A program made the position numbers and the translations under genes. Shown here one piece after another: positions 46,650 through 56,507 of a DNA stretch of 64,000 nucleotides (position 1 is its first letter; every line of letters starts with the position of its first letter). The notes beneath the pieces were generated by a model. That model had not been told where the DNA came from. It made no database searches and saw nothing but the letters and a program-made list of their open reading frames with translations. The stretch comes from an uncultured Gilliamella sp. (GTDB taxonomy: Bacteria > Pseudomonadota > Gammaproteobacteria > Enterobacterales > Orbaceae): NCBI GenBank assembly GCA_946482005.1, contig CAMLPV010000010.1, positions 40,853-104,852 of the forward strand, in the 5' to 3' direction.

Positions 46650-47555
46650 CTATTTCCTATCTTGTGGTTGAGATAAAGAACGTTGTGCATAACGGATTAA
46701 AGTCTCAGAAATATTTTGCATTACACTACTTTCAGGCGCAAACCGATGCCAATAAAGCATTCGTCTTTGGTATAAACCTTCAGTCAGATTGACTAATTCA
46801 CCATTTTTTAACTCTTGCTCAACCTGTAACATCGGTATCATACAACAGGCAGATCCCTGCTTAGCAAGCTGAACAAAGGCCTCTGATGAACTGGTAATAT
46901 GACAAATTACACTACCAGGCGTTAGATTAAAGTTTTCTTGTAGAAAAGCTTGATGCATATCATCCAAATGGTCAAAAGCAACCGCAGGCGCTTTTAAAAG
47001 CGAAGATCGAGTTACCCCATTGGGAAAGTATTTTTTAGCAAACTCAGGCGATGCTACAAAAATATAATCAAGCGCCCCTAATAAATCAGATAAGCAACCA
47101 GGTAATGGATTAGGTTGAATACTGATTGCTGCAACTACTGTGCCTAAACGCAGTAGTTCTAAAGTATGTTCTTCATCCCTTACTTGAATATCAAAACGAA
47201 GAATATTTTTATCCAATACAGGCTTTAAAGCTGGTAAAAGCCATGTTGCTAAAGAGTCAGCATTGATTGCAATCGATAACGACAATGGTGTTGTGTTTTG
47301 TTCATTATCACCTAACCATTGCTGTTCCAATAATTCAACTTGATGCAATAATCCTAAAAGATGCTCTCCTTGCTTGGTGGCTTTCGGCGGTATCGTTCTA
47401 ACTAATAATTGTTGACCGAAAAAGCTTTCTAATTGTTTAATACGTTGCGATACGGCTGGTTGTGTGATACACAATTTATCAGCTGCACGTTCAAATCCCC
47501 GTTCTTTTATCACTGCATCTAATGCTTGTAATGCTCTATAATCTGGACGCTTCAT
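46650..47555 (-). CDS. argP: LysR-type regulator ArgP (IciA)
   Basis: Transcription factor for argO, lysine-responsive genes and dnaA-related targets in E. coli. The N-terminal winged helix-turn-helix is [20 protein letters not shown] and is preceded by [14 protein letters not shown], an opening specific to ArgP. The effector-binding domain follows with [18 protein letters not shown]. Length is 301 aa (297 in E. coli). It is divergent from rpiA, the same neighbour as in E. coli. Confidence 0.93.
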   Translation of the reverse strand: MKRPDYRALQALDAVIKERGFERAADKLCITQPAVSQRIKQLESFFGQQLLVRTIPPKATKQGEHLLGLLHQVELLEQQWLGDNEQNTTPLSLSIAINADSLATWLLPALKPVLDKNILRFDIQVRDEEHTLELLRLGTVVAAISIQPNPLPGCLSDLLGALDYIFVASPEFAKKYFPNGVTRSSLLKAPAVAFDHLDDMHQAFLQENFNLTPGSVICHITSSSEAFVQLAKQGSACCMIPMLQVEQELKNGELVNLTEGLYQRRMLYWHRFAPESSVMQNISETLIRYAQRSLSQPQDRK

Positions 47556-47762
47556 AATCTCTTTACTAATGATTTGATCATTGCTTGGATATTAAAGCTA
47601 CTTTAATATCGTAAAAAATTTTTAACCTATCGAAAATTAATATATTTATTAAAATACTAATGATTTTTGCTTTCCAATTGGGTACTATGCCATATCTTTA
47701 ATAATTTTTCTTTTAAAATTTTATTTTTTTAAGAAAAAGTATCCTTAACATAGGATGATATC

Positions 47763-48428
47763 ATGACACAAGACGAATTAAAAAAGGCGGTAGGCTGGTC
47801 AGCCTTAAAATATATTAAACCAGATTCATATGTTGGAGTAGGAACGGGCTCTACAGCATCTCATTTTATTGATGCCTTGGCGACAATCAAAGATCAGATT
47901 AAAGGCACTGTTTCAAGTTCGGAAGCCTCGACACAAAAATTGAAGAGCTATGGTATTCCAGTACTAGACTGTAATGATGTTGATAGCTTAGATGTATATG
48001 TTGATGGCGCTGACGAAATAAATCAACAATTACAAATGATCAAAGGCGGAGGAGCCGCTTTAACACGTGAAAAAATAGTTTCAGCACTTGCAAAACAGTT
48101 TATCTGTATTGTGGATGAATCAAAGGTTGTCGATGTATTAGGAAAATTTCCATTACCTGTAGAGGTAATTCCAATGGCTCGTTCCTATGTTGCCCGTGAG
48201 TTATTTAAACTTGGCGGTAAACCAATATATCGACAAGGGGTCGTGACCGATAATGGCAATGTTATTTTAGATGTGCATGATCTTCTTATTACCAATCCGG
48301 TGGAATTAGAACATCGTATTAATAATATTGCTGGTGTGGTAACCGTTGGATTATTTGCCAATAGAGGGGCAGATATCGCACTAGTTGGATGCAGCTCAGG
48401 TGTAAAAGAGTTAAATAAAACTATTTAA
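47763..48428 (+). CDS. rpiA: Ribose-5-phosphate isomerase A
   Basis: Interconverts ribose-5-phosphate and ribulose-5-phosphate in the pentose phosphate pathway. Motifs are [17 protein letters not shown] (phosphate binding), [20 protein letters not shown] (catalytic Asp residues), AALTREKIV and [20 protein letters not shown]. Length is 221 aa (219 in E. coli). The order argP-rpiA-serA matches the E. coli chromosome. Confidence 0.96.
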   Translation: MTQDELKKAVGWSALKYIKPDSYVGVGTGSTASHFIDALATIKDQIKGTVSSSEASTQKLKSYGIPVLDCNDVDSLDVYVDGADEINQQLQMIKGGGAALTREKIVSALAKQFICIVDESKVVDVLGKFPLPVEVIPMARSYVARELFKLGGKPIYRQGVVTDNGNVILDVHDLLITNPVELEHRINNIAGVVTVGLFANRGADIALVGCSSGVKELNKTI

Positions 48429-48483
48429 TTTTTAAAAAATTATAGTAAATACCTATTATATTTTGATGGATAGAGAGGAAATA

Positions 48484-49725
48484 ATGGTTGTTCAGGCGTT
48501 AACGAAAGATGAAAACAAGTTTGTATTACTTGAAGGGATCCACCCTAGTGCGGTTGAAACACTTAAATCAGCAGGTTATAACAACATTGAATATCATAAA
48601 GGTGCATTATCTAAATCTGAACTTAAAGACGTATTAAAAGATGCAAGATTTATTGGTATTCGCTCAAGGACACACTTAACGAAAGATATCATTGATGCTG
48701 CACCTAAACTTGCTGGGATTGGTTGTTTCTGTATTGGAACCAATCAAGTTGAACTTGAAGCTGCTACCGTTAAAGGAATTCCTGTTTTTAATGCACCGTT
48801 TTCTAATACTCGTTCAGTTGCAGAGCTCGTATTAGCTGAAGCGATTTTATTACTTCGTCGAGTACCAGAAGCCAATGCTAGAGCTCATCAAGGCAAATGG
48901 AACAAAATAGCCACTGGCTCTCACGAAGCACGAGGTAAAAATTTAGGCATCATTGGTTACGGTCATATTGGTAGTCAATTGAGTGTACTTGCTGAATCAT
49001 TAGGTATGAATGTTTACTTTTATGATATTGAAACCAAATTACCATTAGGAAACGCCAAACAAATTGCAACCATGAAAGAATTACTTGCTATGAGTGATAT
49101 TGTTAGTATGCATGTTCCTGAAAATGCAACAACAATTAAAATGATTGGCAAATTAGAAATTGATATGATGAAATCAGGTGCAATTTTGCTTAATGCTTCC
49201 CGTGGCAGTGTGATCGATATTGATGCACTCACTCAAGCGCTAGAAGCCAATAAGCTTAGTGGCGCAGCAATTGATGTATTTCCAACTGAACCTGCTAGCA
49301 ACAGTGATCCATTTGAATCGCCATTGTGTAAATTTGATAATGTCATTATTACTCCTCATATTGGCGGTTCAACCAGTGAAGCTCAAGAAAATATTGGTAT
49401 TGAAGTAGCAACAAAACTAGCTAAATATTCAGACACCGGGGCAACACTTTCCGCAGTTAATTTTCCTAAAGCTGCTTTGCCAATTCCAGCAAAAGGTTCA
49501 AGTCGTTTTATCAATATTCATCACAATCAACCTGGCGTATTAACGGCAATTAATACGTTATTTGCAGAACAAGGCCTGAACATATCTGCACAATATTTGC
49601 AAACCGATCCTCAAATTGGTTATGTTGTTATTGATATCGATAGAGTAGAACAAAGCAAAGCCGAAGAGTTATTAGTAAAATTAAAAAATGTAGATGGTAC
49701 CATTCGAGCTAGATTATTATTTTAA
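48484..49725 (+). CDS. serA: D-3-phosphoglycerate dehydrogenase
   Basis: First step of serine biosynthesis from 3-phosphoglycerate, NAD-dependent. The substrate domain has FIGIRSRTHLTKDIIDAAPK. The Rossmann motif is LGIIGYGHIGSQLSVLAESL, and the catalytic Arg and His are in LLNASRGSVIDIDALTQAL and IITPHIGGSTSEAQENIG. A C-terminal ACT domain (about residues 338-413) senses serine. The ATG at 48484 follows an AGAGGAAAT site and gives 413 aa (410 in E. coli). An earlier ATG at 48463 would add seven residues. With sdaCA in the window, both serine synthesis and breakdown are covered. Confidence 0.96.
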   Translation: MVVQALTKDENKFVLLEGIHPSAVETLKSAGYNNIEYHKGALSKSELKDVLKDARFIGIRSRTHLTKDIIDAAPKLAGIGCFCIGTNQVELEAATVKGIPVFNAPFSNTRSVAELVLAEAILLLRRVPEANARAHQGKWNKIATGSHEARGKNLGIIGYGHIGSQLSVLAESLGMNVYFYDIETKLPLGNAKQIATMKELLAMSDIVSMHVPENATTIKMIGKLEIDMMKSGAILLNASRGSVIDIDALTQALEANKLSGAAIDVFPTEPASNSDPFESPLCKFDNVIITPHIGGSTSEAQENIGIEVATKLAKYSDTGATLSAVNFPKAALPIPAKGSSRFINIHHNQPGVLTAINTLFAEQGLNISAQYLQTDPQIGYVVIDIDRVEQSKAEELLVKLKNVDGTIRARLLF

Positions 49726-49834
49726 TTTATCTTAGCGATATGTTCCAATGATCCTTTTTCAAAGGATTTAATGAATAAAAAACGTTTGAGCGTATATCTA
49801 TACTGTCGGAAATGATCTAAAACGGTTAAAGACT

Positions 49835-49870
49835 CAAAGCTTATTATTAAACCAATTTTAATAAGCTTTG
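49835..49870. terminator. Palindromic hairpin between serA and srlR
   Basis: Arms CAAAGCTTATT and AATAAGCTTTG (11 bp, perfect) with a 14-base loop, between convergent transcription units. Confidence 0.65.
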
Positions 49871-49938
49871 ATATTCATTATTAGGTTTGATGCATAACTT
49901 TGGGCTGAACCCTTTCTAAGATTTTTTATCTGGATTTT

Positions 49939-50718
49939 TTATTTGGTTAAGGGCTTTACTTTTATTACTTTAATGCCCTTTTGAATTAATGCATCATAAT
50001 ATTTATCATCTAAATTATTGTCTGTAATGATGGTATCGACAGCACTTAAATCACACACCACATTTGGACTGCGTCTTCCAAATTTTGAAGAATCCGCTAA
50101 TAAGATTAATTTTGCAGCCGCTTTACTCATTGCAACACTACCATGATAGCTTTCATTAAATGTAGTAACTCCACCAACTAAATCTACGCCATCTGCACCC
50201 ATAAAGAGTTTATCAAACGTGTAGGATTCAAAAGCAGCAATGGCGGACGCATTATTGCTATGGAATGAGGCTGATTTACGGCGAAATGTTCCACCCGTTA
50301 AGATAATAGTTTGGTCATTATCATTAGCGACCAGTTCATTTACCATATGTAGGCTATTGGTCATAATAGTCAAATTATTGAATCTAGCAAGCATAGGGAT
50401 CATTTGAGCAACCGTGCTACCAGCATCAAAAATGATTGAATCACCTTCATGGATCAATTTAGAGGCTTCTTCGGCAATCGCCTTTTTTTGAGCAGTATTA
50501 ATGTAAGTTTTATGATCGATGGCTCGGTCACCAATTTCGCGGTTTAGCATAGCACCACCATAAGTACGCAAAACTAAACCACTTTCATGAAGTTGTGTAA
50601 GATCTTTACGGATAGTTGTGCCAGTAGTTTTAAAGTGTTCAACCAGTTCATCAACACTAACTTGTCCATGACTTTGCAAATATTCTAAAATAGCTGTCTG
50701 TCTTTGCCTTACCTTCAT
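49939..50718 (-). CDS. srlR: DeoR-family sorbitol operon repressor
   Basis: A 259-aa transcription factor with an N-terminal DeoR helix-turn-helix ([20 protein letters not shown], then [20 protein letters not shown]) and a C-terminal sugar-phosphate-sensing DeoRC domain ([41 protein letters not shown]). Sorbitol-6-phosphate is the likely inducer because of operon position, as for SrlR (GutR) in E. coli. It is the last recognised gene of the operon; srlQ, which follows in E. coli, is absent. Confidence 0.9.
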   Translation of the reverse strand: MKVRQRQTAILEYLQSHGQVSVDELVEHFKTTGTTIRKDLTQLHESGLVLRTYGGAMLNREIGDRAIDHKTYINTAQKKAIAEEASKLIHEGDSIIFDAGSTVAQMIPMLARFNNLTIMTNSLHMVNELVANDNDQTIILTGGTFRRKSASFHSNNASAIAAFESYTFDKLFMGADGVDLVGGVTTFNESYHGSVAMSKAAAKLILLADSSKFGRRSPNVVCDLSAVDTIITDNNLDDKYYDALIQKGIKVIKVKPLTK

Positions 50719-50820
50719 GCTTGGATCCCATCACTATAACTAGCGTATAAAAATTTTTATTTTATATAATTATTATACTTTATAATGAAAGAAAATACTT
50801 TTCAAAATAAAAGTTAATTT

Positions 50821-51186
50821 TCATTTATTGGCAGTCAAAGCGACAGTTAATGCACTTTGTGAAGATGGCTCATTAGGAAATATCTTTTCAGGTATGATAT
50901 CTAAAACCGACAATCCATGTAATTGTGAGATAGGTTTGGGTATAGCAAAAACCGTAATCCCTTTCATAATAACAGAATCAATGACTACCTGATTTTCATC
51001 TAACGAAATCGCAATTAATACTCTGGGTTTAAAACGTTTATTTTTACTACGACCAACTCCCAAGTACATACCTTTTTTCAAGGATAAAAAAGCATGATTA
51101 AAACGGCGTATTTGAAACCAACTAAAAATAATTTGGATACACCACGCAATCAATGCCATGACAATTAGCGTATTGGTCATATTCAT
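50821..51186 (-). CDS. srlM: Glucitol operon activator SrlM (GutM)
   Basis: A 121-aa protein with one N-terminal membrane segment (TLIVMALIAWCIQIIFSWFQ) followed by a GutM-type body (FNHAFLSLKKGMYLGVGRSK; IPKPISQLHGLSVLDI). In E. coli GutM activates the sorbitol operon, working against the repressor. Length matches (119 aa). The position between srlD and srlR is conserved. Confidence 0.9.
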   Translation of the reverse strand: MNMTNTLIVMALIAWCIQIIFSWFQIRRFNHAFLSLKKGMYLGVGRSKNKRFKPRVLIAISLDENQVVIDSVIMKGITVFAIPKPISQLHGLSVLDIIPEKIFPNEPSSQSALTVALTANK

Positions 51187-51259
51187 GATTAATCCTTTTT
51201 ATATAAATTGAATAATAAAGTGCGATAAGTTTTAAATTAACTTACGCACTTTATTCTCA

Positions 51260-52039
51260 TTAAAACATCACTTGACCACCCGTTATATTAATTGATTGTC
51301 CTGTACAATAAGAAGCTTTGTCACTTGCATAAAATAATAAGACATTAAGTACATCTTGATAATCACAACCACGTTTAAGGGGTACTTTATCAATATAAAC
51401 TTGCTCAACTTGATCTTCTGCAATACCTAACTTTTTAGCATACTGAGGTATTAATGATTGGAACATTGGCGATTTTAATAAATTACCTAACATTAATGAG
51501 TTGACTGTAATTCCATAATCAGCAAGATCCAGCGCCAATGATTGAGTTAACCCAACACCGCCAAATTTAGCCGCACTGTATCCAGAGTTATGTTTACTGC
51601 CGACTTTACCTGATTTAGAGTTAATTTGAATAATTCGACCCGGGATTTTATGATTTACCATTAATTTAGCAAATTCACGTGCACATAAGAAATAACCAGT
51701 AAGGTTTACATTCACTGATAGTTGAAAATCGCTTAATACGAAATTAGTAATTGGCGCAGCTTTAGCAACGCCGGCGCTGTACACCATTAAATCCGCACGT
51801 TTAAAAGTATCATTAACATCATTTGCCAACTGAATAACACTTTCTTCGTTTGTTGCATCAACCCCAAAACCTTTAGCAGTACCTGCACCATGCTTTTGGT
51901 TTATCTCGTCTGCAACTTTATTGGCGTTTGCGATATTTAAATCAGCAACGGCAACCTTGTATCCAGCATCAGCAATACCCATACATAAAAATTCACCTAA
52001 AGTTTGACCACCACCTACAATAACTGCTACTTGTTTCAT
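51260..52039 (-). CDS. srlD: Sorbitol-6-phosphate 2-dehydrogenase
   Basis: Oxidises D-sorbitol-6-phosphate to D-fructose-6-phosphate with NAD. It is a short-chain dehydrogenase with the cofactor motif VIVGGGQTLGEFLCMGIADA and catalytic Ser-Tyr-Lys residues (INSKSGKVGSKHNSGYSAAK). The C-terminal sequence SYCTGQSINITGGQVMF is typical of SrlD. Length is 259 aa, the same as E. coli. It is also the only enzyme in the window able to use the sorbitol-6-phosphate that a sorbose reductase (59282) would make. Confidence 0.95.
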   Translation of the reverse strand: MKQVAVIVGGGQTLGEFLCMGIADAGYKVAVADLNIANANKVADEINQKHGAGTAKGFGVDATNEESVIQLANDVNDTFKRADLMVYSAGVAKAAPITNFVLSDFQLSVNVNLTGYFLCAREFAKLMVNHKIPGRIIQINSKSGKVGSKHNSGYSAAKFGGVGLTQSLALDLADYGITVNSLMLGNLLKSPMFQSLIPQYAKKLGIAEDQVEQVYIDKVPLKRGCDYQDVLNVLLFYASDKASYCTGQSINITGGQVMF

Positions 52040-52051
52040 CTTTTATTTTCC

Positions 52052-52420
52052 TTAATTATTTAAAATTTTAATTTCATCACCTACAAAAAGTTTTTCAGGG
52101 ATTTCACCCTTTACATGCACCGTTCCGGGTAATTCAGCTTGACGATTACCATCAAACCTTATTGTGATATGTCCTAATTGTTGAAAATTAACATTTGCTA
52201 CATCACCTACCGCGGTAATGTTATAAATATGATGACCTAAATGAATCACTTGTCCGACTTGTAAATCCTGCTTTAAAACATCATGACTATGAATAAAGCA
52301 GTAATCGGCTAAATCGGCTGGCGCACCGGTTTTAAATAGAATTAGCATGCCATCAGCTAATGCTTCTGACGCAAATTCACCAATTTGATTAATGTTTGAT
52401 TGATAGATAACATTTGACAT
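52052..52420 (-). CDS. srlB: PTS glucitol/sorbitol-specific EIIA
   Basis: Soluble phosphocarrier of the sorbitol PTS (122 aa; 123 in E. coli). The phosphorylated His is expected in ILFKTGAPADLADYCFIHSH. IGEFASEALADGMLILF and the end ELPGTVHVKGEIPEKLFVGD also fit the GutA family. It lies 12 bp upstream of srlD. Confidence 0.94.
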   Translation of the reverse strand: MSNVIYQSNINQIGEFASEALADGMLILFKTGAPADLADYCFIHSHDVLKQDLQVGQVIHLGHHIYNITAVGDVANVNFQQLGHITIRFDGNRQAELPGTVHVKGEIPEKLFVGDEIKILNN

Positions 52421-52510
52421 TCTTAACCTTCTTATTTTCTGTACTAAACACTCATTTTTATTGCGATTGTTAGCTTAAAACGGGATGCGCAATCCCATTT
52501 TTTAATCGGT

Positions 52511-53503
52511 TTATTGATAGATAAATAATGAAACGCCCCAAGCAATTAATACGGTTGGTGCTCCCGTTAAAAAGCGACTAACAAGTACCGAAGGTACGCC
52601 AACTCTAACGGTATCTTGCTTAGCTTCTGCCAATGACAAACCAACCGGTATAAAGTCACATGCTGCTTGCGCATTAATGGCAAATAATGCTGGTAAAGCG
52701 AGATGAGGTGGAATATTACCCAGCCCTATTTGCACCCCAACTAGGGTTCCAATAACTTGTGCAATAACCGCGCCCGGTCCTAAGAACGGTGAAAGCAAAG
52801 GGAAAGAACAGATTAGCGCCAATATAACTAGACCAAGTGGATTATTAGCTAATGGCACAAGACCATGTGCAATAAAGTCGCCTAACCCAGATGCGATGAT
52901 AATTCCGATTAATGCCGATACAAACGCCATAAAGGGAAGAATGGTTTTAAGTACGGTATCGATAGTGTCACGACCCGCTTGGAAGAAAACGGCAACACCC
53001 GATCCCATTCCGATACCAATTTTTGCTAGTAAACCATCACTTTGTTCAGTAATTTTTTTGCTGCTATCATAATCTTTAAATTCAGATACGGTTTTGCTCG
53101 CTTGCGATGCAGCTTGGTTAACAGCATCCCCCTCTTTTTCAATTAATGTGATATTGTTTGGTTTTACGGCTGAAACATAGATGTCTTCAACAATATATTG
53201 AGCAAGAGGCCCGGATTTGCCCGTTGCATGAATATTAATCGTTGGTATACGATTTTTTGGATAAATACCGCAACGTAATGTGCCACCGCAATCAATAACC
53301 GCCACGCCAATTTCTTCTTTAGGTGGTTCGCCTTCTTTAAAACCATCAATTGCTTGCCAGCCTGTTAATTGAGTGAGTGTGTCAACTATTGCTGGTCGCG
53401 TACCGGCTGCAATATAGACGATTTTTTTTCCTGCAATGATAGGAAGTTCTAAAGGTCCGCCCCAACCCGATTCACCTTTTTCTATACGAATAAATTTAGC
53501 CAT
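52511..53503 (-). CDS. srlE: PTS glucitol/sorbitol-specific EIIB (SrlE)
   Basis: A 330-aa protein: an N-terminal cytosolic EIIB domain ([20 protein letters not shown], with the phosphorylated Cys in [20 protein letters not shown]) and a C-terminal membrane domain with several helices ([60 protein letters not shown]). It forms the membrane permease together with SrlA. E. coli SrlE has 319 aa. Confidence 0.94.
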   Translation of the reverse strand: MAKFIRIEKGESGWGGPLELPIIAGKKIVYIAAGTRPAIVDTLTQLTGWQAIDGFKEGEPPKEEIGVAVIDCGGTLRCGIYPKNRIPTINIHATGKSGPLAQYIVEDIYVSAVKPNNITLIEKEGDAVNQAASQASKTVSEFKDYDSSKKITEQSDGLLAKIGIGMGSGVAVFFQAGRDTIDTVLKTILPFMAFVSALIGIIIASGLGDFIAHGLVPLANNPLGLVILALICSFPLLSPFLGPGAVIAQVIGTLVGVQIGLGNIPPHLALPALFAINAQAACDFIPVGLSLAEAKQDTVRVGVPSVLVSRFLTGAPTVLIAWGVSLFIYQ

Positions 53504-53522
53504 TTTGTGTTCCTTACCATTG

Positions 53523-54071
53523 TTATAAATGCACTTTTCTATCTAATTTAATGCCCATTTTTTTTTCAAAAATGGCAGTACAAAAGTCTGTGATCCAACC
53601 TCTAAAGAAATTGGTGCCTAAACCGACAAGGAAATAGCTAACCGCTAAAGGACCTAACGGTAAATTTAAAGTGGTTAAGCCAGCTGCGACCCCTAAATAA
53701 ACAAAAAGTTCACCAGGGTTAACATGAGGAAATAAACCATTCATTGAATGGCAGCTATAAGATGAAGCAGCGTAATAACTTGGTTTATAAAACTCTGGCA
53801 TAAAGCGACCTAAACTTAATGTCATTGGATTACAAAACACAAAAGTACCAATTAACGGTAAAATTAAATAACGAGAAACAGGATTACCAGCACAAGCTTG
53901 AGCTAAACGTTCGATACGTTCTTGGCCGATAAATTTAATAAGTGCGTTCATCACAACCAGTAATGAAATTAATAATGGTAAAATCGACGTTACCATCCCC
54001 ACAAAAACTTTGCCTCCTTCTTGGAATAAACCAATAAACCATTCGGCACCAAATGAAATAGCATCAATCAT
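53523..54071 (-). CDS. srlA: PTS glucitol/sorbitol-specific EIIC (SrlA)
   Basis: Membrane part of the sorbitol permease with about four segments in 182 aa (187 in E. coli). Family features are [20 protein letters not shown] at the N terminus, [20 protein letters not shown] and [20 protein letters not shown]. It is the first gene of srlAEBD-srlM-srlR, so the operon promoter lies in the gap shared with dps. Confidence 0.94.
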   Translation of the reverse strand: MIDAISFGAEWFIGLFQEGGKVFVGMVTSILPLLISLLVVMNALIKFIGQERIERLAQACAGNPVSRYLILPLIGTFVFCNPMTLSLGRFMPEFYKPSYYAASSYSCHSMNGLFPHVNPGELFVYLGVAAGLTTLNLPLGPLAVSYFLVGLGTNFFRGWITDFCTAIFEKKMGIKLDRKVHL

Positions 54072-54347
54072 AATGTCTCCTATTGAGTTAAATTTCGATT
54101 AAATACTATCAACTTCAAAAACAAATAACTTTTAACTCGATCACATTTTGAAATATTTTCTTTTATTGTGAAAGAAATTTATTAGAAAATAATTAAAAAA
54201 AGGAAAGTGTATGAAATGAGTGTTATCCATAGATTGCTAAAATAGCAGTGATAGCCAACAATAGCTCATTTTGATTGGACTTTGATTGCCAGTTAGCGTA
54301 ATTTGTAAATACACACTTATTTTGTTTTTCAACTTAAGGAGAATATC
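54072..54347. promoter_or_regulatory. Shared control region of the srl operon and dps
   Basis: A 276-base gap between divergent units. It holds a strong CRP half-site (GATCACATTT at 54139-54148; read on the minus strand AAATGTGATC) upstream of srlA, fitting the catabolite control known for sorbitol operons. The adjacent stretch 54145-54164 (minus strand AAAAGAAAATATTTCAAAAT) resembles one between srlM and srlR at 50787-50808, so both may be operator sites. The assignment is by eye. Confidence 0.4.
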
Positions 54348-54908
54348 ATGGCTAAAAGTATTACCTCTTCTAAATCTAAAAAAGCAGCTAGCGCAAAGAA
54401 ACTACAGCAAGCAGCAATTTTGTTCCCTACTGATTTAGGTCAAAAAGCATCAAAAGATATTTCCGGCGCAATGAACTCTGTATTAGCAGATGTATTTGCT
54501 TTATATTTAAAAACTAAAAACTTTCATTGGCATGTAAGTGGCCCTCATTTTCGTGATTATCACTTAATGTTAGATGATCATGGTGACGAATTATTCGCAA
54601 TGACCGATCCAATTGCTGAACGTGTGCGCAAATTAGGTGGCACAACATTACGCTCTATTGGTCACATTTCAAAATTACAAAGTATTTCTGATAATGATGC
54701 GGATTTTGTTGAGCCGTCAGATATGATTGCTGAACTCTGCCAAGATAATATTAAACTTACCACTCGTATGCGGGTTGCACATGATATTTGTGATAAATAT
54801 AACGATTCGGCAACAGCAAGTTTAATTGAAGAGTGGATAGATCAAACAGAAAAACGTGCTTGGTTTTTGTTTGAAACCAGTCGTAAATTGGATTCTTCAG
54901 GTCACTAA
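54348..54908 (+). CDS. dps: DNA-protecting ferritin-like protein Dps
   Basis: Dodecameric iron-storing protein that coats and protects DNA under starvation and oxidative stress. The N-terminal tail is Lys/Ser-rich (SITSSKSKKAASAKKLQQAA), the usual DNA-binding extension. The ferroxidase residues lie in FHWHVSGPHFRDYHLMLDDH and GDELFAMTDPIAERVRKLGG. Length is 186 aa against 167 in E. coli, the excess being in the tail. A TTAAGGAGAATATC ribosome site precedes the ATG. It is followed by a strong terminator. Confidence 0.94.
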   Translation: MAKSITSSKSKKAASAKKLQQAAILFPTDLGQKASKDISGAMNSVLADVFALYLKTKNFHWHVSGPHFRDYHLMLDDHGDELFAMTDPIAERVRKLGGTTLRSIGHISKLQSISDNDADFVEPSDMIAELCQDNIKLTTRMRVAHDICDKYNDSATASLIEEWIDQTEKRAWFLFETSRKLDSSGH

Positions 54909-54941
54909 AAATTTAGTAATGCTGAATCATTATCCCTAATA

Positions 54942-54973
54942 AGAGACACATTATTGTGTCTCTTTATCTTTCT
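54942..54973 (+). terminator. Intrinsic terminator after dps
   Basis: Arms AGAGACACA and TGTGTCTCT (9 bp, perfect) around TTAT, followed by TTATCTTTCT. Confidence 0.85.
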
Positions 54974-54990
54974 GTTAAGGGGAATTACAA

Positions 54991-55539
54991 ATGAGTAAAA
55001 AAATAGCTATACTTGTTGGTAGTTTACGTAAAGATTCTTTCAATTTAAAAGTAGCGAAGGTATTTAAGCAAATTGCACCACAATCACTATCACTCGATAT
55101 TATCGAGATCGGCGATTTACCTTTTTATAATGAAGATATTGATACAGACACCCCACCCCAATCCTACGTTCGTTTTCGTCAAGAAATTGCCAATTGTAAT
55201 GGTGTAATTTTTGTTACCCCAGAATATAACCGAGGTTTACCAGCCGTAATTAAAAATGCTTTGGATGTGGGCTCTCGTCCTTATGGTAAAAGTGTTTGGT
55301 CCAAAAAACCTGCGGCGGTAATTTCTGTATCACAAGGCGCTATAGGCGGTTTTGGTGCTAATCATCAATTACGACAATCATTCGTTTTTCTTGATATGCC
55401 AACCTTACAGCAACCTGAAGCCTATATAGGAAATATTAATAACGCTTTTGATGAAAATGGGAATATGAACGAGAAAACCAAAGAATTTCTTTCTGCTATT
55501 ATCAACAGTTATGCACATTGGGTTGAAAAGTTAAGTTAA
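54991..55539 (+). CDS. NAD(P)H-dependent FMN/quinone reductase (ChrR/YieF-like)
   Basis: A 182-aa flavodoxin-fold enzyme. The FMN phosphate loop is in ILVGSLRKDSFNLKVAKVFK, and the isoalloxazine-binding stretch is FVTPEYNRGLPAVIKNALDV with SVSQGAIGGFGANHQLRQ. This set fits ChrR/YieF-type reductases that reduce quinones and can reduce chromate. Physiological substrate is unknown, but location next to dps suggests oxidative-stress defence. A TAAGGGGAATTAC ribosome site is present. Confidence 0.88.
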   Translation: MSKKIAILVGSLRKDSFNLKVAKVFKQIAPQSLSLDIIEIGDLPFYNEDIDTDTPPQSYVRFRQEIANCNGVIFVTPEYNRGLPAVIKNALDVGSRPYGKSVWSKKPAAVISVSQGAIGGFGANHQLRQSFVFLDMPTLQQPEAYIGNINNAFDENGNMNEKTKEFLSAIINSYAHWVEKLS

Positions 55540-55556
55540 TTATGTTTTATTGAGTA

Positions 55557-55590
55557 CCCACAGTTCTAATTAACTGTGGGTTTATTTTGC
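55557..55590 (+). terminator. Intrinsic terminator before mutH
   Basis: Arms CCCACAGTT and AACTGTGGG (9 bp, perfect) around CTAATT, followed by TTTATTTTGC. Confidence 0.85.
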
Positions 55591-55608
55591 AATTGATAAA
55601 GTTTTGAC

Positions 55609-56295
55609 ATGACAACAATTTATTTTCCAACCAATGAACAACAATTATTAAACCGTGCCCAATTAGTTGCGGGTTATACGTTTGGTGAAATAGCCCATTA
55701 TCTCAATATGCCGGTACCGAATAATCTTAATAAGCAAAAAGGCTGGGCGGGTAATCTTATTGAGACCTTTTTAGGTGCGAATGCTGGAAGTAAAGCGGAA
55801 CGCGATTTTGCTAATTTAGGCATTGAACTAAAAACAATTCCAATCAACAAACAAGGTAAACCATTAGAAACGACCTTTGTTAGTGTTACGCCATTAACGG
55901 CGAATCATGGTGTGATTTGGGAAACGAGTCATGTCAAATATAAACTCAGTAAAGTACTTTGGATCCCAATTGAAGGAGAAAGAACCATTCCTCTTGCAGA
56001 TAGAAAAGTGGGGCATCCTATTTTATGGACACCAACGCACGAACAAGAGCAACAGCTTAAGCAAGATTGGCAAGAATTGATGGATATGATAGCACTGGGT
56101 CAAGTGGAAAAGATTACCGCTCGCTATGGTACTTATCTACAAATCAGACCTAAAGCAGCAAATGGAAAAGCATTAACTGAAGCGATTGGTGAAAATGGAC
56201 AAATTATCCTAACACGTCCAAGAGGATTCTATCTTAAAAAATCTTTTACTTTACAGATTCTACAAAACGCAACACCTTCTTTTATTAAAGAATAA
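55609..56295 (+). CDS. mutH: DNA mismatch repair endonuclease MutH
   Basis: Nicks the unmethylated strand at hemimethylated GATC sites during methyl-directed mismatch repair. The restriction-fold catalytic motif D...E-x-K is in [20 protein letters not shown], and [18 protein letters not shown] is typical of the family. Length is 228 aa (229 in E. coli). Its presence implies Dam-directed repair, a trait of gammaproteobacteria such as enterics and Pasteurellales. It is a single-gene unit after a terminator. Confidence 0.95.
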   Translation: MTTIYFPTNEQQLLNRAQLVAGYTFGEIAHYLNMPVPNNLNKQKGWAGNLIETFLGANAGSKAERDFANLGIELKTIPINKQGKPLETTFVSVTPLTANHGVIWETSHVKYKLSKVLWIPIEGERTIPLADRKVGHPILWTPTHEQEQQLKQDWQELMDMIALGQVEKITARYGTYLQIRPKAANGKALTEAIGENGQIILTRPRGFYLKKSFTLQILQNATPSFIKE

Positions 56296-56404
56296 TCATA
56301 ATTCAATTTTCCCCCTCAAATTTATAAAGTTTAACCTTACAAATTACTACTTTTTTATATCACCATAAAAGAAATTTCTTTTATTTTGCAAGAAAATCAA
56401 ATCT

Positions 56405-56496
56405 AAATCACATTTCTTCACATTTGTGATTTACTTTGATTATTTGTGAATATAAATTCACCTAAACATTTGTGAAGCAACAAGAGAATTTGTGAA
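56405..56496 (+). promoter_or_regulatory. Phased TTTGTGA(A/T) operator array upstream of the sor operon
   Basis: Four direct copies of TTTGTGAA or TTTGTGAT lie at 56423, 56443, 56469 and 56489, spaced 20, 26 and 20 bases, so each pair lies about two helical turns apart. Inverted partners are embedded: TCACA-TT-TGTGA at 56418-56429 and GTGAAT-ATAA-ATTCAC at 56446-56461. The last copy is just before the IIA gene start. The SorC-family regulator at 60635 is the likely binder. Confidence 0.6.
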
Positions 56497-56507
56497 AGAG
56501 GTGTGAT

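Noticed and set aside
56418..56462. Classical CRP sites before the sor operon
   Set aside because: The TGTGA and TCACA halves are spaced by 2 or 8 bases instead of 6, and the direct-repeat pattern fits a SorC-type operator better.
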